Assembly (NCBI GenBank): GCA_964578975.1
Contig: CAZOFA010000032.1
Location: 1 to 23,399 of the forward strand
Source: CAYRUP01 sp964578975
GTDB taxonomy: Bacteria > Pseudomonadota > Gammaproteobacteria > DSM-16500
Reading direction: 5' to 3'
Length of the DNA: 23,399 bases
Both the position numbers and the translations under genes were made by a program. The number at the start of each line of letters is the position of its first letter. Position 1 is the first letter of the stretch. A model generated the notes under the pieces. It did not search any database, was not told where the DNA came from, and saw only the letters and a list, made by a program, of their open reading frames with translations. Positions 1-6,660 of the stretch are shown here, piece by piece.

Positions 1-28
1 CCAGGTTTTCGTACCGATCAAAACCTGG
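1..28. repeat. Perfect 9-bp inverted repeat (hairpin)
   Basis: The arms ccaggtttt (1-9) and aaaacctgg (20-28) are perfect reverse complements around a 10-nt loop. No T-run follows, so it is not a typical intrinsic terminator. It abuts the 'cgctcgcaatgacg' repeats and is probably the edge of the same dispersed element or the 3' end of an upstream unit outside the window. Confidence 0.5.
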
Positions 29-29
29 A

Positions 30-80
30 TTGCTTCGCTACGCTCGCAATGACGAGAAGTCAGGCGCTCGCAATGACGCT
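30..80. repeat. Dispersed repeat, two tandem copies of the 14-mer cgctcgcaatgacg
   Basis: The 14-mer cgctcgcaatgacg occurs at 41-54 and again at 65-78, with gcttcgcta just upstream of the first. Its exact reverse complement is at 3285-3298. Three perfect copies of a 14-mer in this AT-rich window indicate a dispersed intergenic repeat. The copies contain in-frame ATGs (49, 73) that falsely extend the downstream gene. I infer a short REP-like or MITE-like element; no transposase is visible. Confidence 0.65.
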
Positions 81-105
81 GTTAACATTAAGATACTTTA
101 AAATC

Positions 106-1149
106 ATGAATAAAAAAACTATTCGAACCCTCGCTGATCTCGCGCAACATCAACTCGTTGATCAACAGGATCTACCTCAATTAGAAAAAGTCGTGGAAAA
201 ATTTTCATTAGCGATTTCGGATCAAATGCATCAATTGATTGATAAAACCAATCCCACTGACCCAATTGCAAAACAATTCGTACCGCATATTGAAGAATTG
301 ACTATTTCGCTTGACGAACGGATTGATCCAATCGGTGATGTGGCTTATACAACGGTAAAAGGAATTGTGCATCGTTATCCCGATCGTTGTCTTTTTACAC
401 CTGTGCATGTTTGTCCTGTCTACTGTCGCTTTTGTTTTCGCCGAGAAAAAGTCGGTAGCGCATCTGAAACATTAACACCACACGAGCTTGAGGCTGCGTT
501 TACCTACATTCAAGCACACAAAGAAATTTGGGAAGTGATTTTTACTGGCGGCGATCCATTGATTTTAAAACCCAGTATTTTAAAAAAACTTTTTGAGCGT
601 TTAAATGCAATCGAACACGTTGAAGTGATTCGTATCCATACGCGCATTCCAGTGGTTGAATCGCAACGCATTAACTCTGAAATGGTTGCAGCGCTTAAAT
701 CTGCTAAAACTGTTTATATCGCTTTACATGCAAATCATCCGGATGAATTTACCAGCGACGCTACACGCGCATGCAGCGCTTTGGTGGATGCAGGAATTCC
801 CATGCTGAGTCAAACAATTTTATTAAAAGACATTAACGATAATATTGAAACATTAAGCAAATTAATGCGTTGTTTTATAAAAAATAGGATTAAACCCTAT
901 TATCTTCATCACGGCGATTTAGTGCGCGGTACAAAACATTTTCGTACTAAAATTTCAGAAGGACAAAATCTCATGAAACAGTTGAGAGGACGTTTCTCTG
1001 GTTTGTGTCAACCGACTTATGTATTGGATATTCCGGGCGGCTATGGAAAAATGCCCATTGGACCGACTTATATCAATGCGGCACAAAATGGTTATTGTGT
1101 GGAAGATTATTGCGGAAATATGCACGATTATACTCATGATGAGTCTTAA
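106..1149 (+). CDS. Lysine 2,3-aminomutase-like radical SAM/PLP enzyme (KamA family)
   Basis: A 347-residue protein of the KamA/EpmB family, whose members use S-adenosylmethionine, a [4Fe-4S] cluster and PLP to move an amino group from C2 to C3 of lysine or an EF-P-bound lysine. The radical SAM cysteines are C103, C107 and C110 in CPVYCRFCFRR; FTGGDP is the glycine-rich SAM-site segment. Near the C-terminus LDIPGGYGK supplies K315, matching the PLP-binding lysine of KamA, and D308; D271 lies in HHGDLVRG. By alignment from memory these two aspartates match the substrate-binding pair of clostridial KamA, whereas E. coli EpmB differs there. I therefore favour a lysine 2,3-aminomutase-like enzyme, although the short length resembles EpmB. 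I chose ATG 106 because in-frame ATGs at 49 and 73 lie inside repeat DNA and the preceding residues do not look conserved. No clear Shine-Dalgarno is seen. No EF-P gene is nearby. Confidence 0.85.
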   Translation: MNKKTIRTLADLAQHQLVDQQDLPQLEKVVEKFSLAISDQMHQLIDKTNPTDPIAKQFVPHIEELTISLDERIDPIGDVAYTTVKGIVHRYPDRCLFTPVHVCPVYCRFCFRREKVGSASETLTPHELEAAFTYIQAHKEIWEVIFTGGDPLILKPSILKKLFERLNAIEHVEVIRIHTRIPVVESQRINSEMVAALKSAKTVYIALHANHPDEFTSDATRACSALVDAGIPMLSQTILLKDINDNIETLSKLMRCFIKNRIKPYYLHHGDLVRGTKHFRTKISEGQNLMKQLRGRFSGLCQPTYVLDIPGGYGKMPIGPTYINAAQNGYCVEDYCGNMHDYTHDES

Positions 1150-1152
1150 AAA

Positions 1153-1161
1153 TGCTACAAT
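1153..1161 (+). promoter_or_regulatory. Extended -10 promoter of the diguanylate cyclase gene
   Basis: TG-c-TACAAT fits an extended -10 element (TGnTATAAT), with TACAAT at 1156-1161. No good -35 is visible. Transcription would start about 7 nt downstream, at or next to the ATG at 1168, implying a leaderless or nearly leaderless mRNA. Inference from sequence only. Confidence 0.4.
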
Positions 1162-1167
1162 TTAAGG

Positions 1168-2754
1168 ATGATAATTGCCCCTTTACCACATGATGAAGAA
1201 GAACGTTTAGCGGCATTGCACGAATATCAAATTTTAGATACCGCTGCAGAAACTATTTTTGATCGCATTACTCTCATTGCTTCACACATTTGTGGCGTTC
1301 CCATTTCATTAATTACCTTGATTGACCGCGATCGACAATGGTTTAAATCAAAAATTGGCATTGATGAGAATGAAACAAAACGCGAAACCGCTTTTTGTTC
1401 TCACGCCATTTTAGATTCAAAAATTTTAGAAGTACCTGATGCAACGAAAGACGATCGATTTTTTGATAATCCCTATGTGACGAAAGATCCCAATATTCGA
1501 TTTTATGCCGGAGTTCCATTAGTTAATCCCAAAGGATTTAAATTAGGGACATTGTGTGTGATTGATCGTCAACCGAAAAAACTCACTGATGTTCAACGCG
1601 ATGCTTTAAAAAATTTATCTGAAATTGTGATGAGTTTTTTTGAAATCAGAAAATCGATTTTATCTGATATCAATCAGAGAAAAATTGCTTCTGAGGCGCT
1701 AGGAGAAGTGAATGCTAAATTAAAGAAAAAATTAGCGGAGCAAAAGCAAAGTCGTCAAGAATTATTATTGCTAAGCGAAATGAGCAGTGTTTTGCAAGCG
1801 TGTATGAATGCTGAAGAAACATTTGGGGTCATCACCAAATTTTGCAGCCAATTATTTCCGAAATCAAAAGGCACATTGTTTTTACTGCACGCCAATCATG
1901 AGCATATTGAACGCGTCGCCTCGTGGGGCGATGTTCACCAAAATGATTTTTTTTCGCTTGATTCATGCTGGGCATTACGACGTAATCAACCACATTATGT
2001 GAGTGATCCAAATAAAGATTTAATTTGTCAGCATATGAAATCTATTGATGAAATTCCTTGTTATATATGCTTACCGTTAATGGCACAAGGTGAAGTTTCA
2101 GGATTGATAACACTCGAATTATCTAAACAATTTTTTAATGAAGCACAAAAATTATTGGCGGCAGCGATGGCAGAACAAGTGGCTCTTGCGCTTTCGAATG
2201 CAAAGTTACGTGAAACATTGCATCAACAGTCCGTGCGCGATCCATTAACAGGCTTATACAATCGACGTCATTTGATTGAATCATTAAAAAAATGTTTTTT
2301 ACGTTTTGAAAAACAAAAAATTAATTTAGCTTTTATTTTGATTGATATCGATTATTTTAAAAAATTTAATGATACGTATGGTCATGATGCTGGCGATGTC
2401 GTATTAAAATATGTTGCTAAACTTTTAATTCAACATGCAAAACAAGAAAATGGAAATGTATTTCGGTTTGGTGGTGAAGAATTTATTGTGACATTAGAAA
2501 ATTTTTCGCAGGACAAAGCACAGCAATTTGCGGAAAAATTACGTCAAGCAATTCAGGAAATTCAACCTTCTTACAATGGATTGAAATTAAATACCATTAC
2601 ATTTTCAATTGGCGTTGCAATCTATCCTGAACATGGAACATCTTTAGATAAACTTTTTAAAGCGGCAGATACTGCTTTGTACAAAGCAAAAGAAAATGGT
2701 AGAAATAAAGTGATTATGGCGCAAAATGCATTCTCAATGTCTGCCAAAAAATAA
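1168..2754 (+). CDS. GAF-GAF-GGDEF diguanylate cyclase
   Basis: A soluble 528-residue protein predicted to make c-di-GMP from two GTP. Residues about 10-160 are an N-terminal GAF domain of the widespread 'RLAALHEYQILDT...FCSHAI' type. Residues about 160-200 are a charged helical linker and about 200-345 a second GAF domain. The GGDEF domain starts at D358PLTGLYNRR and has the active-site motif GGEEF at 435-439, so catalysis is expected. The allosteric I-site (RxxD five residues before the motif) is replaced by QENG, so classical product inhibition is not expected. No transmembrane segment is seen; signals probably reach the cyclase through the GAF domains. The gene begins 18 nt after the KamA-like gene. 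AAGG touches the ATG directly, too close for a normal Shine-Dalgarno, but the family's N-terminal pattern begins here and supports this start. Confidence 0.92.
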   Translation: MIIAPLPHDEEERLAALHEYQILDTAAETIFDRITLIASHICGVPISLITLIDRDRQWFKSKIGIDENETKRETAFCSHAILDSKILEVPDATKDDRFFDNPYVTKDPNIRFYAGVPLVNPKGFKLGTLCVIDRQPKKLTDVQRDALKNLSEIVMSFFEIRKSILSDINQRKIASEALGEVNAKLKKKLAEQKQSRQELLLLSEMSSVLQACMNAEETFGVITKFCSQLFPKSKGTLFLLHANHEHIERVASWGDVHQNDFFSLDSCWALRRNQPHYVSDPNKDLICQHMKSIDEIPCYICLPLMAQGEVSGLITLELSKQFFNEAQKLLAAAMAEQVALALSNAKLRETLHQQSVRDPLTGLYNRRHLIESLKKCFLRFEKQKINLAFILIDIDYFKKFNDTYGHDAGDVVLKYVAKLLIQHAKQENGNVFRFGGEEFIVTLENFSQDKAQQFAEKLRQAIQEIQPSYNGLKLNTITFSIGVAIYPEHGTSLDKLFKAADTALYKAKENGRNKVIMAQNAFSMSAKK

Positions 2755-2769
2755 CCACGATTATTTTTT
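2746..2769 (+). terminator. A/T-only inverted repeat after the diguanylate cyclase, possible weak terminator
   Basis: AAAAAATAA (2746-2754) and TTATTTTTT (2761-2769) are perfect 9-bp complements around ccacga and overlap the stop codon. The T-rich right arm resembles a terminator tail, but there are no G-C pairs, so termination would be weak. Confidence 0.3.
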
Positions 2770-2779
2770 GTCGAAAATA

Positions 2780-2788
2780 TGGTACTAT
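2780..2788 (+). promoter_or_regulatory. Extended -10 promoter for the exported small protein
   Basis: TG-g-TACTAT is an extended -10 match with no convincing -35. It would give a leader of roughly 60 nt before the ATG at 2857. Confidence 0.4.
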
Positions 2789-2856
2789 AGCCTTCAGTTT
2801 TTACTATCTGATTAATTTCAACGAGTTGTACATCAAAAAAAATTGAGGAAAAGGCA

Positions 2857-3282
2857 ATGTTAAAATTAGATCAATCTATGCCAATTAAAAACTTTGTTGG
2901 GCTTATTACATTATTGGTTTTAATTGGTATTGCAATGGCCGCACCTAATTTTGATAAATATAATTCGGGTATCAAAATTTCTAATGCTTCCAAAAATTCT
3001 CTGACGTTTAGTATTGGGAAACACTGTTCAAGTAAAATGGGTTTGATTAATGGCCATACCATTAAAGTGATTGCGCGCGATAATATCGTGAGTTCATGTC
3101 GAAAAAATCCATCCAAATGTAAAATGATTATTTATGCCTCTGCAAATTGCACGGGCGATTCGATCGCGACTTTGACGATGGATGTCACAAAGCGCGGTGT
3201 CACAAATATAGAACCGCCGTTTGCAAAATCATATCGCGTCAGTGCAAATGGATTTAATATTTTTATTGATGGGCAGTGGTAA
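2857..3282 (+). CDS. Small exported cysteine-containing protein of unknown function
   Basis: A 141-residue protein I do not recognise. Residues about 12-28 form a hydrophobic segment after a lysine (KNFVGLITLLVLIGIAMAA), a good signal peptide with possible cleavage after AMAA. The mature part is about 113 residues and has four cysteines (in KHCSSK, SSCRKN, SKCKM and ANCTGD), enough for two disulfides in the periplasm or outside the cell. It is rich in beta-prone and basic stretches and ends in FIDGQW. A Shine-Dalgarno, gagga, lies 7 nt before ATG 2857; an internal ATG at 2878 is a weaker alternative. It has its own promoter and no operon partner. The 3' end lies just before the repeat and assembly gap, but the stop codon is in clean sequence. 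Confidence 0.7.
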   Translation: MLKLDQSMPIKNFVGLITLLVLIGIAMAAPNFDKYNSGIKISNASKNSLTFSIGKHCSSKMGLINGHTIKVIARDNIVSSCRKNPSKCKMIIYASANCTGDSIATLTMDVTKRGVTNIEPPFAKSYRVSANGFNIFIDGQW

Positions 3283-3284
3283 GT

Positions 3285-3298
3285 CGTCATTGCGAGCG
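3285..3298. repeat. Inverted copy of the dispersed 14-mer repeat
   Basis: cgtcattgcgagcg is the exact reverse complement of the copies at 41-54 and 65-78. It starts 3 nt after the stop of the exported protein and leads straight into the low-quality gap sequence. The far side of the gap ends in gcccgccatgacg (about 3464-3476), which looks like a corrupted copy in the opposite orientation, so the gap may lie inside an inverted repeat pair. Confidence 0.6.
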
Positions 3299-3487
3299 AC
3301 CACTCGTCATGGGGCGGGGCCCGGCCGCCAACCGGGGGGTGTGGCGGGGGTTGTGTGGGGGGGGGGCGGGGGGGGGGGGGAGTTTTTTTTTTTTGGTGGG
3401 TATNNNNNNNNNNCCCCCCCCCCCATCACCCCCGGTGTGCCCCCGCTTGGTGCGCCGGCGCGCGCCCGCCATGACGGGTACAATTTT
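3299..3487. other. Assembly gap with unreliable flanks
   Basis: Ten Ns at 3404-3413 are flanked by long G runs and a T run on the left and a C run on the right, quite unlike the AT-rich surroundings. This is typical of low-quality contig ends at a scaffold join. The true gap length is unknown, and short open frames here should not be believed. I see no gene. The true 3' flank of the ABC transporter gene, including any terminator, is probably lost. Confidence 0.85.
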
Positions 3488-5236
3488 TTATTTATCTTGA
3501 TAATTATTCCACAAACTTTGCACCGGTCCCGGCTGATTTAATAATTCAGCAGTTGGCCCATCAGCAACAATTTTCCCGTGCGCTAACATAATCACACGAT
3601 CAAATTTCGGCAACAGATGTAAACGATGTAACGAAACAATCAATGCAGCATCTGGAAATTCTTTTATGACGCCCGCTAAAATTTCTTTTTCTGTTGGTAA
3701 ATCGACACTGGACGTTGGCTCATCCATTAAAATTAATGAACTAAATCGTGCGGCAAACAATCCGCGTGCGAGTGCTAAACGTTGTTTTTGTCCCACCGAC
3801 AGATTCAAGCCTTTTTCACGAATATCAGTGGTAAGACCGTGAGGTAATAGTTCCAGCACATTGCCAAATCCAGCCAATTTTACTGCTTGCATCGTTCCTG
3901 CATTTTCTTCTACGTCCATTGTGATATTAAATTCAATGGTGTTTTCGAAAATTTCCGGATCTTGAGGAATCAATGTCGTGATTGCTTGCAAGGGTTCGAG
4001 TGAATTAAATGTCACGCCGTCAATGCACAATTGAACTTTTTCAGGTATGTAAAGACCACGAATAATATTCAGCAACGTACTTTTTCCACCACCACTTGAT
4101 CCAATCAGCGCAATTTTTTCGCCGCGTTTAATCGTTAAATTTAAATGATGAAATATTTTTTCCCGACTTGTTTCGTTCCTGTGATGAAAATCAAGATCCT
4201 TTATTTCGATGGTATGCCATTGTTTCGCTACTGTTTCGCCCTGTGGTTTATGCGCTAAACGTTCGATATCTTTGATAATGACTTGTAAACCTTTTACATC
4301 TGTATCCATGCGCACGAGTTCACTATAGGTTGCGCTGAAACTATAAAACACTTCACTCAAGTCTGTTTGATAACGATAAATCATGACAATCAAACCAATT
4401 AATACCGTGCCTGTGCTATGCAGTGAATGCACGATGTAACCAATTAAAATAATCGATTGTAATGTTGTTAATATCATACCCATCGAAAACCATTTCACTT
4501 CGTTGATCACAATATCTTTTTTATAAAAGGGCCAGATGCTCAGCAGTCGTTGAAAAAGATTGCTCTGAGTTAATTCGCCTAAACGCAACGTCAGAATGGT
4601 TGTCATGTTGCTAATATAATCGAACATCACGGCGCCAATACGATTATCGATTTCATTTTCTTTGTCATACAACGGAATTAATACTCGGTCGTAGAGCAAC
4701 ACGACGATAATGGAAATGGTGCAACTTAACAGACTCAACAAACCAACCGGTAATGAAATCCACAATAAAAATAATGAAGACACTAAAAATTTGATCAGGG
4801 TTTCAATATAAATAAATTGATCGCCGGCAAAACGAAATAAAGCGAGTGATGCGCGATTGATGCGGCTTATGATGTTGCCTGAGTGATGATCTTGGTGCCA
4901 TTTCAAGGGCAGTCGCGTTAATTGTTCATAAATTTGAGCGCGCAAACTCTGTTGGATATGCATTGCGACTGCACGCTCTTTGACGCGCGCAGGCCCATGA
5001 AACATCCAAAAAATTAATAATACGCCGACGCTCGCACTTAACCAAAAAACGACATGGGTTAATTTATCAGGCGTGAAGTGTTGCAAAATATCAACGGTTC
5101 TTCCAAATGCATACGGACCCATGCTTAAAAAACTTTGCGCGATGATGTATGCAATGTAATAACCAACAATCGTGCGGCGCCAAGGTTTGCCTTGTTTCCA
5201 TACGACGCGAATTAAATCAAAATATGGATTATGCAT
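3488..5236 (-). CDS. ABC exporter half-transporter (TMD-NBD fusion)
   Basis: A 582-residue ABC transporter with an N-terminal membrane domain (about 20-300, roughly six TM helices) and a C-terminal ATPase domain (about 340-575), the arrangement of ABCB/MsbA-type exporters that work as dimers. ATPase motifs are intact: Walker A GSSGGGKST at 379-387, Q-loop Q425 in LIPQDPEIF, signature LSVGQ at 479-483, Walker B LILMDE at 501-506 with catalytic E506, and switch H537. Substrate cannot be read from sequence. The start ATG lies 3 nt after the stop of the Nramp-like gene, so the two are almost certainly one transcript under the same Fur-type promoter, which points to a metal-linked role. No peptidase domain or accessory membrane-fusion gene is present. 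The stop lies just beyond the assembly gap. Confidence 0.88.
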   Translation of the reverse strand: MHNPYFDLIRVVWKQGKPWRRTIVGYYIAYIIAQSFLSMGPYAFGRTVDILQHFTPDKLTHVVFWLSASVGVLLIFWMFHGPARVKERAVAMHIQQSLRAQIYEQLTRLPLKWHQDHHSGNIISRINRASLALFRFAGDQFIYIETLIKFLVSSLFLLWISLPVGLLSLLSCTISIIVVLLYDRVLIPLYDKENEIDNRIGAVMFDYISNMTTILTLRLGELTQSNLFQRLLSIWPFYKKDIVINEVKWFSMGMILTTLQSIILIGYIVHSLHSTGTVLIGLIVMIYRYQTDLSEVFYSFSATYSELVRMDTDVKGLQVIIKDIERLAHKPQGETVAKQWHTIEIKDLDFHHRNETSREKIFHHLNLTIKRGEKIALIGSSGGGKSTLLNIIRGLYIPEKVQLCIDGVTFNSLEPLQAITTLIPQDPEIFENTIEFNITMDVEENAGTMQAVKLAGFGNVLELLPHGLTTDIREKGLNLSVGQKQRLALARGLFAARFSSLILMDEPTSSVDLPTEKEILAGVIKEFPDAALIVSLHRLHLLPKFDRVIMLAHGKIVADGPTAELLNQPGPVQSLWNNYQDK

Positions 5237-5239
5237 GAA

Positions 5240-6493
5240 CTACAAACTTCCCCAAATTCCACCGAACAATCCAAACAAAGCGGTAATCAACAAAACTATT
5301 CCAACTAACACGGCATACCATTTTTTTAAACGATAAGGTTCTGGTAACGTGCGTACGGCTAACAAAAACAAAAATCCAAGGACGATCGGTAATAATAATG
5401 CATTCATGACTTCAACGCCCACACTCAGATTGACTAAGTTAACGACGCCTGAGGCCACCAGTATACCACCCAAAATTAATACCACAGAGTAAATGCCATA
5501 AAACCACGGCGCTTCTTTGGGATCATCTTGTAGTGAACGACGAAAATTCATGACTTCACCTAAGCCCCATGCGGCTGTCAGAGAGACGACAATACTCGCC
5601 ACTAATGCAGCGCCTGTGATGCCTAAGGCAAATAAAATTCGACCGGCAGTCATGCCTAAACTCGGTGTAATCGCATCACTAATTTGTTGCACGGTATCGA
5701 GTGGTGCATGTGGATTCGTTTTTCCAATCGTCGCAGCAGTCACAATCAATAATGCCGCCATAATAAGTTGCGTCACGATCGCACCGATGGCTGTATCTAA
5801 GCGCGCTAAACGCAGATGACTGGTATTGAGTCCTTTGTCTAGCACAGCAGATTGTTGATAAAAGATCATCCATGGCATGATGACAGCACCAATATTTCCG
5901 GCAACTAAATAAAGATAAGAACTGTTATTCCAAGGAATATGCGTGAATGCTTCGAGCATTTCTTGTTTGATGGGACGCGCTTCCCACGCAACCCATAAAA
6001 ATACTAATTCAAATAATCCGATACAAATTGCAATGCGTTCGACTGAACGATAAGAACCCGTCCATGCCACCACAATCAAAAATGTCACGACCAGAGAAAT
6101 GGTTTCCCAAGCAGGAATATGAAAAAGCGCTCCCACGCCCGCTAATCCACTAAATTCACTTAATATGGCACCTATACAGGAAACGACTAAAGTCGACACG
6201 GATAACCACGCCCACCCTTTGCCAAAATAATGCTTAATCAACTCTCCATGCCCCATGCCAGTGACTAGTCCTAAACGGACAGTCAATTCTTGGGCGATGT
6301 AAAGAATCGGCATTAAAATAAACTGTAATGCCAGCAACTTATAACCCCACATTGCCCCGCTTTGTGCTGAAGTAATAAGGCTGCCTGCATCCGTATCGGC
6401 GAGCATGACAACAAGACCTGGACCTAAAACACTGAGCCAAAAGATTGGCTTTACTGAGCGCGCTGGGGCAAGCGCTTGTGAAGCAATGGTCAT
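5240..6493 (-). CDS. Nramp-family divalent metal transporter with variant metal-site motifs
   Basis: A 417-residue, very hydrophobic protein with about 11 TM helices, the usual Nramp length. GPGLVVMLADTDAG (TM1) and GNIGAVIMPW (TM6) sit where Nramp proteins carry their two unwound metal-binding helices. The canonical TM1 motif DPGN is D35-A36-G37-S38 here, keeping the aspartate but losing Pro and Asn; the TM6 motif MPH is M206-P207-W208, keeping the metal-ligand methionine but losing His. Other Nramp features such as QELTVRLG remain. I read it as a divergent Nramp importer of Fe2+ or Mn2+ driven by protons, but the changes leave metal choice and proton coupling open. A near-consensus promoter overlapped by a Fur box precedes it. 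agg lies a few nt before the ATG. It is first in an operon with the ABC exporter. Confidence 0.85.
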   Translation of the reverse strand: MTIASQALAPARSVKPIFWLSVLGPGLVVMLADTDAGSLITSAQSGAMWGYKLLALQFILMPILYIAQELTVRLGLVTGMGHGELIKHYFGKGWAWLSVSTLVVSCIGAILSEFSGLAGVGALFHIPAWETISLVVTFLIVVAWTGSYRSVERIAICIGLFELVFLWVAWEARPIKQEMLEAFTHIPWNNSSYLYLVAGNIGAVIMPWMIFYQQSAVLDKGLNTSHLRLARLDTAIGAIVTQLIMAALLIVTAATIGKTNPHAPLDTVQQISDAITPSLGMTAGRILFALGITGAALVASIVVSLTAAWGLGEVMNFRRSLQDDPKEAPWFYGIYSVVLILGGILVASGVVNLVNLSVGVEVMNALLLPIVLGFLFLLAVRTLPEPYRLKKWYAVLVGIVLLITALFGLFGGIWGSL

Positions 6494-6524
6494 AGATATC
6501 CCTGATTATTATGATAAAAATGAT

Positions 6525-6553
6525 ATATTATCGCAAATGAGAATCATTATCAA
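6525..6553 (-). promoter_or_regulatory. Sigma-70 promoter of the Nramp-ABC operon
   Basis: Read on the minus strand: -35 TTGATA (6553-6548), a 17-nt spacer, and -10 TAATAT (6530-6525). The expected start near 6518 gives a leader of about 25 nt. The Fur box lies almost wholly inside this promoter. Confidence 0.7.
6533..6551. promoter_or_regulatory. Fur box (ferric uptake regulator operator)
   Basis: The 19-mer gcaaatgagaatcattatc matches the classical Fur consensus GATAATGATAATCATTATC at 16 of 19 positions. It spans the region from the -35 to just before the -10 of the Nramp promoter, where Fe2+-Fur binding would block RNA polymerase. A manganese regulator such as MntR is less likely from the sequence. 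It is more than 70 nt from the divergent CAX promoter, so that gene is probably unaffected. Confidence 0.75.
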
Positions 6554-6630
6554 TTAAAAGGAGGGATTTTTATTCTAATCTTAAAAATCGGACAATATTT
6601 CGTCTGTTTTAACCTGCTGGCAACTTAGCA

Positions 6631-6636
6631 TATAAT
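6631..6636 (+). promoter_or_regulatory. -10 element of the CAX antiporter promoter
   Basis: A perfect TATAAT lies 24 nt before the ATG. The best -35 at 17 nt spacing is the weak TTTAAC. The Shine-Dalgarno agga (6650-6653) is 7 nt before the start. Confidence 0.5.
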
Positions 6637-6660
6637 GATCCGCATATTTAGGATGAATAT

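Noticed and set aside
49..105. N-terminal extension of the KamA-like protein from ATG 49
   Set aside because: The extra 19 codons come from the dispersed repeat.
3221..3541. Open frames across the gap on both strands with Gly/Pro runs
   Set aside because: They run through Ns and homopolymer artefacts; composition is unlike any other gene here.
6556..6575. aaggaggg motif in the Nramp-CAX intergenic region, like a strong ribosome site
   Set aside because: No ATG, GTG or TTG follows at a usable distance, and the only nearby frame is under 20 codons.
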